From contig NZ_JACJQN010000010.1 in assembly GCF_014696675.1 (NCBI RefSeq), positions 178,048-242,047 on the forward strand: a DNA stretch of 64,000 nucleotides, in the 5' to 3' direction. Below, in pieces: positions 28,817 through 37,345 of this stretch. The position numbers and the translations under genes are program-made. Below the pieces are notes generated by a model. It searched no databases, was not told the DNA's origin, and was given only the letters and a program-made list of their open reading frames with translations. The stretch comes from Phormidium tenue FACHB-1052. GTDB taxonomy: Bacteria > Cyanobacteriota > Cyanobacteriia > Phormidesmidales > Phormidesmidaceae. How positions within the stretch are numbered: the stretch's first letter is position 1; each line of letters starts with the position of its first letter.

Positions 28817-30223
28817 ATGACCGTTGACTACGACGCAGTGATTCTCGGCGGCACGGTGCAGGGGCGTGAGGCCGCTGCCCTGGCGGCGCGGGAGAGCGCG
28901 CGGGTAGCCCTGGTTGAGCCTCCGGGCGAGGTAGAACGACAAATTCGCTGGCAGATTGTGCTTACTAGCCTAGCTCAAGCTGGAACCTCTCAGAGCCAGA
29001 CCTGGGAGTCGCTGAAATCTCAGGTCAGATCGATAGAGGCGATCGCCTACCCCCACCTGAGTCTCGATGGCCTAGCCACCAGCGGTGTGGATGTAGTGCT
29101 GGAGCCCGGCCAATTTAGCCCTCGGCCAAATTTGGCAGTGACAACGTTGACGCGGCGACTGCGATCGCGCGGCTACCTGCTTGCCCCCAGTACCGCCGTT
29201 ACCGTCCCCGATATTCCTGGACTGGCCGAAACCCCTTACCTCACTCTCGACACGCTGTTAGACTTGGCGGCGCTGCCAGAATCGGCGATCGTGCTGGGGC
29301 GGAGTGCGGCGGCGATCGCCCTGGCCCAAGCCCTGGCCCAACTCGGTTGCTCCACCACCCTAGTCACCCGAGGCGACACCCTCCTCGCCACCGAAGACCC
29401 TGATATGTCTGCTTTTGTAGAAGCGCTGCTAGAGGCGGCAGGAGTAACCCTCAAGCTCAACACTCGCTTAGACGCAATTCATTACAAAGATAGCTTTGAA
29501 GTTTTGCTGGCCAATGGTGACTTACTCAAAGCTCAAACCCTGGTGCTAGCTACCGCCTCCCACCCTGCCTTGGGGCCGCTGAACCTCAGCAGCATTGGCG
29601 TTCAGCCTCAAATAGTTCACGGCGTCGCCACCGCTCTATCGGTGGACGATCGCCTCGCTACCGCCCATCCCCGAGTATTTGCCTGCGGCCCAGCCCTGGG
29701 CGGCTACTGGGCCGAATCAACCGATCGCCAGGAGGTGGCGATCGCCCTGCACAATGCCCTTTACCTTCCCTGGCGCAAGCTGTCTTTTTTGCATCGCCCG
29801 GCTCTGCTCCACACCAGGCCGGAATATGCGCGGATTGGGCTCACCGCTGACCAAGCCCGCCGCTGGTACGGCAGCGAAGCGACTGCGGTGCAGGTCGCTT
29901 TCGGCCAAATTATTAAACCCCACTACGGTGGCGACATCACAGGCTTTTGCCGGTGGATAGTGCGGGCCGATGGGCAGCTGCTCGGTGCTCAGATCTGCGG
30001 CCCCGGAGCCAGCGAACTCACGCATACCGTAGCGCTGGCGATCGACCAGAATATTTCGCTGCCGCAGCTCAATCGGGTACCGACGCTATCCCCCAGCCAG
30101 GCGGAAATCATTCCTCTGATGGTGAGCGAGTGGCAGCGGCAGCGCTGGCAGCACGGCACCTGGCGACGCGACTGGGCCGAGAACTGGTTTAACTGGCGGC
30201 GATCGCGGCGACGGCGGTGGTAA
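28817..30223 (+). CDS. Flavoprotein disulfide-reductase homologue without redox cysteines
   Basis: A 468-residue protein with the two-dinucleotide-binding fold of the lipoamide-dehydrogenase/mercuric-reductase family. FAD site: 'DYDAVILGGTVQGREAAALA'; NAD(P) site: 'IVLGRSAAAIALAQALAQLG'; second FAD motif 'TAHPRVFACGPALGG'; C-terminal dimer domain from 'HTRPEYARIGLTADQA'. The CxxxxC redox pair expected about 40 residues from the start is absent (the region reads 'VERQIRWQIVLTSL'), and the C-terminal HPTxxE catalytic pair is replaced by 'TLSPSQAEII'. It therefore cannot be a classical disulfide reductase. It may be an electron-transfer or sensor flavoprotein. Family sure, reaction unknown. Confidence 0.82.
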   Translation: MTVDYDAVILGGTVQGREAAALAARESARVALVEPPGEVERQIRWQIVLTSLAQAGTSQSQTWESLKSQVRSIEAIAYPHLSLDGLATSGVDVVLEPGQFSPRPNLAVTTLTRRLRSRGYLLAPSTAVTVPDIPGLAETPYLTLDTLLDLAALPESAIVLGRSAAAIALAQALAQLGCSTTLVTRGDTLLATEDPDMSAFVEALLEAAGVTLKLNTRLDAIHYKDSFEVLLANGDLLKAQTLVLATASHPALGPLNLSSIGVQPQIVHGVATALSVDDRLATAHPRVFACGPALGGYWAESTDRQEVAIALHNALYLPWRKLSFLHRPALLHTRPEYARIGLTADQARRWYGSEATAVQVAFGQIIKPHYGGDITGFCRWIVRADGQLLGAQICGPGASELTHTVALAIDQNISLPQLNRVPTLSPSQAEIIPLMVSEWQRQRWQHGTWRRDWAENWFNWRRSRRRRW

Positions 30224-30285
30224 GGGGAAGAGTGGGGAGTAAGGGGGTGGGGGAGATGGGGGAGATGGGAAAGATGGGGGAGAAT

Positions 30286-31140
30286 TTAACGGAGACTTTC
30301 GCAGGCAACACCGTCGCTATCACCATCCAGGCCGTGGGGGTCGCCGGGGGAGGCGTTGAGCACCGCCTGAGCCTGTTCCCAGGTGGCGAAGTCGCCGCAG
30401 TCGCAGTCGCTAGAGACGCAGGCTGGCAAACTGCCTGTGGTGGGTGATGGGGTAACGGGTGATGGAGTGGCGATCGGGGGAGGAGCGGTGGGGGTGGGGG
30501 ATGACCCGCCTCGGCGAAAATCCCAGGGCAGGGTGGGGTTGGGCTGGCTCCAGAAGTTGCGGCGGGCGTTGCGGGCGGCAGACTCCGCCTGGCGGTAGTC
30601 ATCAGCGGTGGCGGCGCAGCCCGAAATGTACTGTTCGTAGACCACGGCATAGCCCTCGCGCACCAGTTGCAGCCCCACCGATTGGCCACCGCTGTAGATT
30701 TCGGCCACAGTTCTGCCGTAGCGATCGCGCTCAATCGCCCGTACCTCGACCGGCTGCCCGGTCGAAACCAACTGCTGTAGCCGCAGCGTCGCCTCTGGGC
30801 CAAAGGCCTGGTTACTTTCAGGCGCATCTACACAGGCCAGACGAATCGTGACTGGGCCATCCTGCCCCTGCACGCGTAGGGTATCGCCATCGCCTGTAGA
30901 AACTACCGTTGCGGTAGGCAGGGTTTTAGCGGCAGCTTGGTGCGTGTTTTGAGCAGTGACGGCTGGTAAGGAATTTTGCTCACTGGTTGAAGCCTCGGCA
31001 TTCTCCGTTTCGCTAAACTGGGCACCAATAGCCCCTACCTCAGGCAGGGCCGAGCACCCAGAGAGCACGAGTAACAGTCCCAAACTAGACAACCCCTCAA
31101 TCAGGGCCGTCACATATCGACTTCGGGTTAGGGGCATCAT
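30286..31140 (-). CDS. Thermonuclease-like lipoprotein with Excalibur domain
   Basis: A 284-residue protein. A lipobox 'LLLVLSGCSA' places the lipidated cysteine at residue 29. A staphylococcal-nuclease (SNase/TNase) domain follows at about 70-200: 'STGDGDTLRVQGQDGPVTIR', 'LACVDAPESNQAFG' and 'ERDRYGRTVAEIY', carrying the Asp/Arg/Glu/Arg catalytic set. After a Pro/Thr-rich linker comes a Ca-binding Excalibur domain 'CDCGDF...DGDSDGVACESL' with the DxDxDGxxCE loop. It is expected to be an outer-surface nuclease for extracellular DNA or RNA. It lies next to cupS by chance, not by function. Confidence 0.88.
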   Translation of the reverse strand: MMPLTRSRYVTALIEGLSSLGLLLVLSGCSALPEVGAIGAQFSETENAEASTSEQNSLPAVTAQNTHQAAAKTLPTATVVSTGDGDTLRVQGQDGPVTIRLACVDAPESNQAFGPEATLRLQQLVSTGQPVEVRAIERDRYGRTVAEIYSGGQSVGLQLVREGYAVVYEQYISGCAATADDYRQAESAARNARRNFWSQPNPTLPWDFRRGGSSPTPTAPPPIATPSPVTPSPTTGSLPACVSSDCDCGDFATWEQAQAVLNASPGDPHGLDGDSDGVACESLR

Positions 31141-31246
31141 TGGGGCCGGTTATGCGATCGCTGGTTTCACAAAGAATGTCACCTTGTATACCAAGGATAC
31201 CTATCCGAGTGATGCAGTTCAGGACAAAAACCTCCCAAGCCCAGCT

Positions 31247-31657
31247 CTACCCCATCAACATAACGGTGTCGAGCACGTGGATGATGCCGTTGTCGACCTC
31301 AATATCGGCGGCGAGCACCGTGGCATTTTTTACCTCAAACGCCTCATCGTTAGAAAGGTCATGAATGGGTATGGGCGCACCTTCAAGGGAATCTACTGTG
31401 CCGAGTTTGATCAGCTCATCCTTGGTGTATTTGCCCGCCACCACGTGAAACTTGAGAATGCGGCCCAGCTGGGGCGGATTTTGCACCAGGGTTTGTACCG
31501 TGCCGGGGGGCAGCTTGGCAAAAGCGGCATCATTCGGCGCAAAGACCGTAAACGGGCCAGGGCTTTGCAGCGCTTCGACCAACCCAGCGGCCTGAACGGC
31601 GGCGACTAGGGTAGAAAAGCCTTCGGTGTTGACAGCGATATCGACGATGGTAGGCAT
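31247..31657 (-). CDS. cupS: CO2-uptake complex small subunit CupS (fasciclin domain)
   Basis: A 136-residue single fasciclin (FAS1) domain: '[20 protein letters not shown]', '[20 protein letters not shown]', '[12 protein letters not shown]' and '[12 protein letters not shown]'. In Synechocystis the fourth gene of the ndhF3-ndhD3-cupA operon, cupS, encodes such a domain that binds the NDH-1MS complex (established). Here it has the same order and strand, 137 bp after cupA. Start chosen at ATG 31657; the frame continues upstream through simple repeats. The 14 bases before the ATG are the same as those before the cupA ATG and show no Shine-Dalgarno. Confidence 0.9.
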   Translation of the reverse strand: MPTIVDIAVNTEGFSTLVAAVQAAGLVEALQSPGPFTVFAPNDAAFAKLPPGTVQTLVQNPPQLGRILKFHVVAGKYTKDELIKLGTVDSLEGAPIPIHDLSNDEAFEVKNATVLAADIEVDNGIIHVLDTVMLMG

Positions 31658-31671
31658 AGGGGTGGATGGGT

Positions 31672-31793
31672 GAAGGGGGTGGATGGGTGAGGGGTGGGGA
31701 GAAAGTTTTGAATGTTGAGTTTTGAGTTTTGAATTCAAGACCTACAGCAAGAACTCAAAACTCAAAACTCAAAACCAAGAACTCAAAACTTTT
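31672..31793. repeat. Simple-sequence and inverted repeat between cupA and cupS
   Basis: TTTTGAGTTTTGAATTCAAG-type DNA at 31702-31740 is complementary to AACTCAAAACTCAAAAC-type DNA at 31750-31790. The transcript can therefore fold into a long A/U-rich hairpin between the two cistrons. The GGGTGGATGGGTGA tract lies on the cupS side. Confidence 0.7.
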
Positions 31794-33089
31794 CTAACGA
31801 TAGTCCTGCCGCTGAATATCCCGCAGCCGGGCTTCGGGGCGCACAAAGCGATCCATTTGGGCTTCGAAGAACTGGCGGTTGGCCATCAGGTGGCGGGGGT
31901 TTTGGTCATCTAGGGGATAGAGCAGTGCGGCGCGGAGAGCTTGGATGACCGCTGAGGTGACGTTATACATCGATCGCTGAAAAGTGATCCCCAGCTGAAT
32001 CAGCATGTCGTCTTCGCCGCGACAGTGCTGCTGGTAATACTCCAACAAGTAGGGCGGCAAGAAGTGGAGCATGTCCTGCATTAACAGGGTGGGGGGAATA
32101 CCCGCGCTACCCACGGGGAAGACATCGGCGTAGAGAATGCCGTAGTGGAAGTCGTTTTGATCCTGCGGCACCTGACCAGCTTGGGCGTTGTAGGATTTGG
32201 TGCCACGGAAGGGGGCGGTGCGGTAAAACACGGCTTCGACGTAGGGCAAAGCCGCTTCATAGAGCCAGGTGAATCCACAGGATTTGGGGATCAGCTCGAA
32301 GCATTCGTCGCCCACGTAGACGTGATGGTAGATGGGGCGACCGGCCACGGCAAAAATGCCGTTGACCAAAAAGTCCATAGCAGCAGGCACGCCTGCGAAG
32401 CCGCCTTCGTCGTAGATGTCGCTCATCTCGAAGAAAACCGGGGCCATCACTTCCCAAAACAGGCCGAGGTTGGAGTAGTAGGAGAGTTCGCGGCACTTTT
32501 CGTAGAACATCTCGGGGAAGAGTTTGTGCAGCCCTAGCATGGCGGGGTTGCCCTTGAAGTAGGCGCGAATGGCGCGATCGCACGCCCCCTTATACTCCTC
32601 GGTATACAAATAGTCGTTGAACCGCCCGCCCATATCCTGGTGCCAGAGCATGGCCCGCATGCAGGCTTCGGCAAACTCCATGTTGACGCGATCGTGCCAC
32701 AGGTGGAGCAACAGCTTGGGCAGCTTGCGCTTCGTCTCGCCCTTGGCCATAAAGTCCAGCAGTTCCGGATGGGCCGTAGCTTCCCCCCGCCAAATCCGTA
32801 GATCGGCGGTATCTCCGGCGTAGTGGTTGGGCAGATCCAGATAGTCCTGGGGCAAGAAATACTTGAAGGCTGGTATTGGGTTCAAAAACACCCGCTCGGC
32901 AATGTAGAGCAGGTCGCGCCAGTAAAAATCCATCGGCACGGCGTAGGCCTTATAGATGCCGATGATCTGCATCAGATTTTCTGGCGTGTCAGGCAGCATC
33001 GAGCCGCCCGCCTCTAGGCGATGCACTACGTCGGCGTGGGGGTGGGTGGAGGGGGGGATCAGGGTTTGGGGTTGGGTGAGGGTGGGCAT
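31794..33089 (-). CDS. cupA: CO2 hydration protein CupA (ChpY)
   Basis: A 431-residue CO2-hydration protein of the NDH-1M family. CupA/CupB couple CO2 conversion to bicarbonate with electron flow through the NdhD/NdhF-containing NDH-1 complex on the thylakoid. The sequence is strongly conserved: 'YKAYAVPMDFYWRDLLYIAE', 'LLLHLWHDRVNMEFAEACMR', 'ALPYVEAVFYRTAPFRG' and 'NDFHYGILYADVFPVGSAGI'. The genes ndhF3, ndhD3 and cupS on the same strand argue for CupA rather than CupB. The first 20 residues (MPTLTQPQTLIPP...) are partly encoded by the purine/pyrimidine simple repeat, so the N-terminus may have been altered by that repeat. No Shine-Dalgarno is visible. Confidence 0.93.
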   Translation of the reverse strand: MPTLTQPQTLIPPSTHPHADVVHRLEAGGSMLPDTPENLMQIIGIYKAYAVPMDFYWRDLLYIAERVFLNPIPAFKYFLPQDYLDLPNHYAGDTADLRIWRGEATAHPELLDFMAKGETKRKLPKLLLHLWHDRVNMEFAEACMRAMLWHQDMGGRFNDYLYTEEYKGACDRAIRAYFKGNPAMLGLHKLFPEMFYEKCRELSYYSNLGLFWEVMAPVFFEMSDIYDEGGFAGVPAAMDFLVNGIFAVAGRPIYHHVYVGDECFELIPKSCGFTWLYEAALPYVEAVFYRTAPFRGTKSYNAQAGQVPQDQNDFHYGILYADVFPVGSAGIPPTLLMQDMLHFLPPYLLEYYQQHCRGEDDMLIQLGITFQRSMYNVTSAVIQALRAALLYPLDDQNPRHLMANRQFFEAQMDRFVRPEARLRDIQRQDYR

Positions 33090-33205
33090 AGGGGTGGATG
33101 GGTAGAGGGGTGGATGGGTAAAAAAGAGGTAGGGGGTGGATGGGTAAGGGGTGGGGGGTGAGGGGTGAAAGCAACGCCCTACTCCCTACCCCCTACTCCC
33201 TACTT
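33090..33205. repeat. GGGTGGATGGGTA simple repeats upstream of cupA
   Basis: Four to five imperfect copies of GGGTGGATGGGT, followed by CCCTACTCCCTACCCCCTAC. The first copy abuts the cupA start codon and equals the block in front of cupS. It occupies the space where a ribosome-binding site and promoter would be expected. Confidence 0.75.
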
Positions 33206-33247
33206 CCCCTTGCTGTAGGCTGTAGGCGTTCATGATGGATATTCACG

Positions 33248-33676
33248 ATGGGCAAAAAAGCGCGAATTCGGCCAATTTCGATCTGTTTGCTGCGGCGGGG
33301 CGACGAGATTTTGGTGCATGAGAGCTACGACTCGGTAAAGGAGCGGGGCTTTGCGCGGCCTCTGGGGGGCGGTATTGACTTTGGCGAGACGAGCGCAGCG
33401 GCGGCGATTCGCGAAATCAAGGAGGAGCTGGGGGCCGATATTGCCGAGGTGGAGCTGCTGGGCGTCGTGGAAAACATCTTTGTCTACGAGGGCGAGCCGG
33501 GGCACGAAATTGTGTTTGTCTACGATGGGCGGTTTGTCGATGAGTCGCTCTACGGGCAGGAGAGCCTGGATGTGGTGGAGGGGAAGCGGCAGTTTAAGGC
33601 GGTTTGGCGATCGCCCGCCGACCTCCGCCATGGCCCTCACCGCCTGGTTCCCGAACAGCTCTGGGATTTCCTCTAA
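33248..33676 (+). CDS. Nudix hydrolase
   Basis: A 142-residue Nudix protein with an exact Nudix box GGIDFGETSAAAAIREIKEE at residues 41-60 and LGA at 61-63 (GX5EX7REUXEEXGU). The family hydrolyses nucleoside diphosphates linked to other groups; the substrate is unknown. It is on the plus strand and sits between ndhD3 and cupA, which are on the minus strand. It therefore interrupts an otherwise conserved operon, and a transcript reading through ndhD3 to cupA would be antisense to it. A 134-bp terminal-inverted-repeat element (33693-33826) follows its stop and simple repeats precede it, so it may have entered by repeat-mediated insertion. Confidence 0.88.
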   Translation: MGKKARIRPISICLLRRGDEILVHESYDSVKERGFARPLGGGIDFGETSAAAAIREIKEELGADIAEVELLGVVENIFVYEGEPGHEIVFVYDGRFVDESLYGQESLDVVEGKRQFKAVWRSPADLRHGPHRLVPEQLWDFL

Positions 33677-33692
33677 GTCCCACCAATCGCCC

Positions 33693-33826
33693 GTAGGGTG
33701 CATTAGGCGTAGGTTCCCTGTGCTGTGGTCATCGAGTCTGGCCATGCCGTAATGCACCATCGAAAGAAGTTGGGCCTTAGTGGGTTGCTTCATGGGATGG
33801 TGCATTGCTTCGCGAATGCACCCTAC
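33693..33826. repeat. MITE-like element with 12-bp terminal inverted repeats
   Basis: GTAGGGTGCATT (33693-33704) is the exact inverse of AATGCACCCTAC (33815-33826). Inside the right end is a hairpin GGTGCATT/AATGCACC (33799-33822), and a further AATGCACC lies in the middle. It fits between the 3' ends of the Nudix and ndhD3 genes. A related single hairpin occurs at 44991-45018. Confidence 0.6.
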
Positions 33827-33837
33827 AGGGTTGGGGG

Positions 33838-35403
33838 TCAGGGCAGGGTGGGGAGGGTAGCGATGGGGAGGGCGATCCCCCCATCGGGCTGCACATCAGC
33901 GGGGATCTGCTGAATTACCTCATCGGCAACGACTTCGGTGGTAACGAAGGGCAGGTTGGCCACCATCAGGCTGGCGGTCGGTTCGCCCCACTTCACCAGC
34001 CAGTTGGGCTGAATGCCGAGGAACAAAATTAGCCCAGCGAGAATATAGGCGGGCAGTTTCTCAGAGAAAGTGACCTTGGGGAAGTAAGCGATCGCATTAT
34101 CCAGCCGCCCAAAACACGTCCGGTTGAGCAAAATCACGAAGTACACCGCTGTCAGGCCCGTGCCGATTACCCCTAGCAGGGTCTGCACCGGGTAGGCCGC
34201 ATAGCTGCCCTGGAACACCAGAAACTCAGTCACGAACCCCACCAGACCGGGGATGCCCGCGCTAGCCATACCGCCCAGCACAAGCAGCGCGCTGACCATG
34301 GGTAGCCCCCGCACCGGGTTCATCAGCCCGTTGAGCACATCCAGTTCGCGAGTGCCGACTTTGGTTTCAATCACACCCACCAGGTGAAACAGAATGGCCA
34401 GAATAATGCCGTGGGAGACCATTTGGCTGAGGGCCCCGGTCAGGGCCAGGTCAGTCATCGCCGCGCCGCCCAGCAGCACGTAGCCCATGTGGCCGATCGA
34501 GCTGTAGGCCACCATGCGCTTGATGTCTTTTTGGGCGATCGCCGTCACCGCCCCATAGAGCACGCTCACCGCGGCCCACCCCGCCAGGTAGGGCGAAAAC
34601 TGCGCCCAGGCATCGGGGAACAGTCCCAGGCCAAAGCGAAACAGACCGTAGGTGCCCAGCTTGGCCAGCACCCCGCCCAGCATCATCGCCACCGGAGTCG
34701 AGGCCGACACATAGGTATCAGGCAGCCAGGTGTGAAACGGCACCAGGGGAATTTTGATGCCAAAGGCCACCAGCAGCAGCCCCAGCAGCACTCCCTGCCA
34801 CACCATCGGCAGGTCATGGCCCATCACCGCGTAGTAGGTAAAGTCCTTCGCACCGCTGAGCCAGACGGTGCCGAGGAAACCAGCCAGCATCAGTGCGCCA
34901 GAAAGTGCCGTGTAGAGCAGAAACTTGGTCGCCGCGTAGGCTTTCTTCTCGCCGCCCCAGATGGCGATCAGCAGGTAGAGCGGCACCAGCTCAATTTCGT
35001 AGAGCAAGAAGAACAGCATCAGATTCTGAGCCACAAAGGCCCCCGCCACCCCGCTGCTCACCAGCAGCAGCAGGCTGTAAAAGAGCCGGGGCCGCTCAAT
35101 CTGTGGATCACTGCTCCAAATGGCGATCCAGGTAATCAGGCTGTTCAGCGCCACCATCAGCAGCGAGAGGCCATCCATACTGAGTTCGTAGTTGAGCCCC
35201 AGGGCGGGTAGCCAGGGCAAAAATTCGTGGAACTGGAAGCCGCCAAAGGCCAGGTCAAACTGGGTGAATAGATAAAGCGTCCACAGCAAGGCGGCACCGG
35301 AGGCAATCAAGGCACCGTTGCGGGCCTGCTGGCTGGGGAGGCCGGGCCAGAGCGAGATGGCGATCGCGCCGATGAGCGGAATTAAGAGGAGGGGAGTGAG
35401 CAT
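33838..35403 (-). CDS. ndhD3: NADH dehydrogenase-like subunit NdhD3
   Basis: A 521-residue proton-pumping subunit of NDH-1 (homologous to Mrp antiporters and NuoM) with about 14 transmembrane helices. Hallmarks are 'LLYEIELVPLYLLIAIWGG' with the essential Glu, 'ATKFLLYTALSGALMLAGF', 'PLVPFHTWLPDTYVSASTPV' and 'IAQKDIKRMVAYSSIGHMGY'. With NdhF3, CupA and CupS it forms the low-CO2-induced high-affinity CO2-uptake complex NDH-1MS. The D3 rather than D1/D2 assignment rests on the cup neighbours. Its upstream partner ndhF3 ends 88 bp before its start; downstream the cluster is interrupted by the Nudix gene. Confidence 0.9.
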   Translation of the reverse strand: MLTPLLLIPLIGAIAISLWPGLPSQQARNGALIASGAALLWTLYLFTQFDLAFGGFQFHEFLPWLPALGLNYELSMDGLSLLMVALNSLITWIAIWSSDPQIERPRLFYSLLLLVSSGVAGAFVAQNLMLFFLLYEIELVPLYLLIAIWGGEKKAYAATKFLLYTALSGALMLAGFLGTVWLSGAKDFTYYAVMGHDLPMVWQGVLLGLLLVAFGIKIPLVPFHTWLPDTYVSASTPVAMMLGGVLAKLGTYGLFRFGLGLFPDAWAQFSPYLAGWAAVSVLYGAVTAIAQKDIKRMVAYSSIGHMGYVLLGGAAMTDLALTGALSQMVSHGIILAILFHLVGVIETKVGTRELDVLNGLMNPVRGLPMVSALLVLGGMASAGIPGLVGFVTEFLVFQGSYAAYPVQTLLGVIGTGLTAVYFVILLNRTCFGRLDNAIAYFPKVTFSEKLPAYILAGLILFLGIQPNWLVKWGEPTASLMVANLPFVTTEVVADEVIQQIPADVQPDGGIALPIATLPTLP

Positions 35404-35491
35404 GGTGGTAAAGAAGAGTTTTAAGTTCTGAGTTTTAAGTTTTGAGTTTTGAATTCAACATTAAGAACTCAGAACTCAAAACTTTCTTTGT
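35404..35491. repeat. A/T-rich inverted simple repeat between ndhF3 and ndhD3
   Basis: AGTTTTAAGTTTTGAGTTTT (about 35429-35450) faces AAGAACTCAGAACTCAAAAC (about 35463-35482). The structure matches the one between cupA and cupS at 31702-31792, so the same kind of foldable spacer occurs twice in the operon. Confidence 0.7.
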
Positions 35492-37345
35492 CTAGAACAG
35501 CGCCGCTAGAGCCTGCCAGTTCATCAAAATCCCCAGCCCGGCGACGCCCAAGGCAATGGTGAGCACGTAGAACTGGAGCTGCCCGGTGTTGCCGTATTTG
35601 AGGGTTTCGCCGCTAAAGAGCGAGGCTAGGCCTACGGCATTGACCAAACCATCGACCACGTAGCGATCGAGCCAGTCGGTCATGCGCGACAGCACATCCA
35701 CCCCCAATACAAAGGTGTTGCGGTAGAGCTTGGGGGTGTAGAAGTCGTAGGCCAGCAGGTTTTGCAGCGGCTTTTGAATCAGCTTGCTCGGGTCTTCCAC
35801 CATGCGGTTGACGTAGAGCAGGGTGCCAACTGCCGCACCAAGAATGCTCGACCAAGTGAGCAGCAGGGCCATGTCTTGGCTAATCTCAGCCCAGGCGGGC
35901 AGCAGGTTGAACTGGGCCATGATCAAGGGCAGGTGCAGGGCAAAACCAGCGACGATCGCCAGCGGCAGCACAATAAACCAGATCGGCTCGGGCGATCGCA
36001 TCGTCATCTGCTGGGTCTTGCCCGCAAAGATCAGACCCAGCAGCCGGGCCAGGCTAAAGGCCATCAGCCAGTTCACCAGCAGCACGATTGCGACTAACAG
36101 ACCGCGATCGCTATCCCACAGCCCCGACACCAGCGAGAGCATGGCCCAAAAGCCGCCCAGGGGAGGTAGTGCCACCAAGCTCGCGGCACCCGTAATCATG
36201 GCGATCGCGGTGACGGGACGGCGACCCCATAGCCCGCCCATTTGAGTTAGGTCTTGGGTGGTGATGTTGATAATAATTGAGCCTGCGCCCATGACCAGAG
36301 CCGCCATGCCCAGGGCATAGATCAGAGCTAGCAGCAGGGCGGCACCGGGTTGATGAGCGCCGAGAGCGATAAACATCAGCCCCATATAGGCGCTGCTGAG
36401 GTACGAAAGCACCCGCTTGATGTCGATTTGGGCCGCCGAGATCAGCGTCGCACCGATCGCCGTCACCGCTCCCACCGCGATGGCAAAGGCCGAGGCCGTC
36501 GACGACAGCGCAATCACAGGCTCCATCTCCACCAGCACCCAAATGCCGGTCGTCACCACCACCGAATTGCGCAAAATGGTGCTGGGCAGCGGGCCTTCCA
36601 TCGCCTCATCCAGCCACAGGTGCAGCGGGAACTGGGCACATTTGCTCATCGGGCCAGCAATCAGGCCAATACCAATTAGCGTAATCAACCCAGGATCTAC
36701 ATTTGCCGTCTGCGCCCAGGCCGCCAGCTCCCGAAAGTCCCAGGTGTGGGCGAGGGGATAGATGGCCAGCACCGCCATCAGCAGCACTAGGTCACCGACT
36801 CGCTTGGTCAAAAACGCGTCTCGCGCCCCGGTCACCACTAGGGATTGGTTGTACCAAAAGCCCACCAGCAGATAGGTGCCCAGGGTCAAAATTTCCAGCA
36901 GCATGTAGGCAAACAACAGCGAGTTGCACAGCACCAGGGCGCACATGCCCGCCTCAAACAGCGCCATCATGGCGAAAAAGCGGCCCCAGCCCCAGTCCAT
37001 CTCTAGGTAGCCCACAGCATAGATCTGGGCCAGCAGATTCAGCGTGATAATCAGCACACAGGCCCCGAGGGTAATCAGCGACGCCTCTAGGGGAATGGCC
37101 AGGTTTAGCCCCGCCACATTCAGCCAGGAGGCAAAGAAAAACTGAGGCGACGACTTCCCCCAGAGGGCCAAAAATGCCAGCAGGGTGTGAACTAGGGCCA
37201 GGGCCGTCATCACAATATTGATGTAGCCAGCGGGGCGCGGCCCAGTGCGCCGAATAAAGGCCGGTGACCAGGGAATAGTCAGCAGCGCCCCCATTAAGGG
37301 ATACAGGGGAATGAGCCAGCTCGTTTGGGCAATAATTGGAGTCAT
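35492..37345 (-). CDS. ndhF3: NADH dehydrogenase-like subunit NdhF3
   Basis: A 617-residue NuoL/NdhF homologue with about 15-16 transmembrane helices and the C-terminal lateral helix. Proton-channel marks are 'LLEILTLGTYLLVGFWY', 'FLTKRVGDLVLLMAVLAIYP', 'CAQFPLHLWLDEAMEGPLPS' and 'AQIDIKRVLSYLSSAYMGLM'. In NDH-1MS it anchors CupA/CupS at the distal end of the membrane arm. It is the first gene of the cluster. Start ATG 37345 (MTPIIAQTSWLIPL) was chosen; a start 48 bases upstream would add 16 unconserved residues. NDH-1MS genes are usually repressed by NdhR/CcmR under high CO2; candidate sites are listed separately. Confidence 0.92.
   Translation of the reverse strand: MTPIIAQTSWLIPLYPLMGALLTIPWSPAFIRRTGPRPAGYINIVMTALALVHTLLAFLALWGKSSPQFFFASWLNVAGLNLAIPLEASLITLGACVLIITLNLLAQIYAVGYLEMDWGWGRFFAMMALFEAGMCALVLCNSLLFAYMLLEILTLGTYLLVGFWYNQSLVVTGARDAFLTKRVGDLVLLMAVLAIYPLAHTWDFRELAAWAQTANVDPGLITLIGIGLIAGPMSKCAQFPLHLWLDEAMEGPLPSTILRNSVVVTTGIWVLVEMEPVIALSSTASAFAIAVGAVTAIGATLISAAQIDIKRVLSYLSSAYMGLMFIALGAHQPGAALLLALIYALGMAALVMGAGSIIINITTQDLTQMGGLWGRRPVTAIAMITGAASLVALPPLGGFWAMLSLVSGLWDSDRGLLVAIVLLVNWLMAFSLARLLGLIFAGKTQQMTMRSPEPIWFIVLPLAIVAGFALHLPLIMAQFNLLPAWAEISQDMALLLTWSSILGAAVGTLLYVNRMVEDPSKLIQKPLQNLLAYDFYTPKLYRNTFVLGVDVLSRMTDWLDRYVVDGLVNAVGLASLFSGETLKYGNTGQLQFYVLTIALGVAGLGILMNWQALAALF

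Noticed and set aside
31140..31609. Plus-strand frame opposite cupS and the nuclease lipoprotein
   Set aside because: Both minus-strand genes have clear family motifs; the opposite frame has none.
34384..35211. A 275-codon plus-strand frame inside ndhD3
   Set aside because: It is antisense to conserved membrane-helix sequence of ndhD3; composition (His/Gln/Arg-rich) is typical of a shadow frame in G+C-rich DNA.
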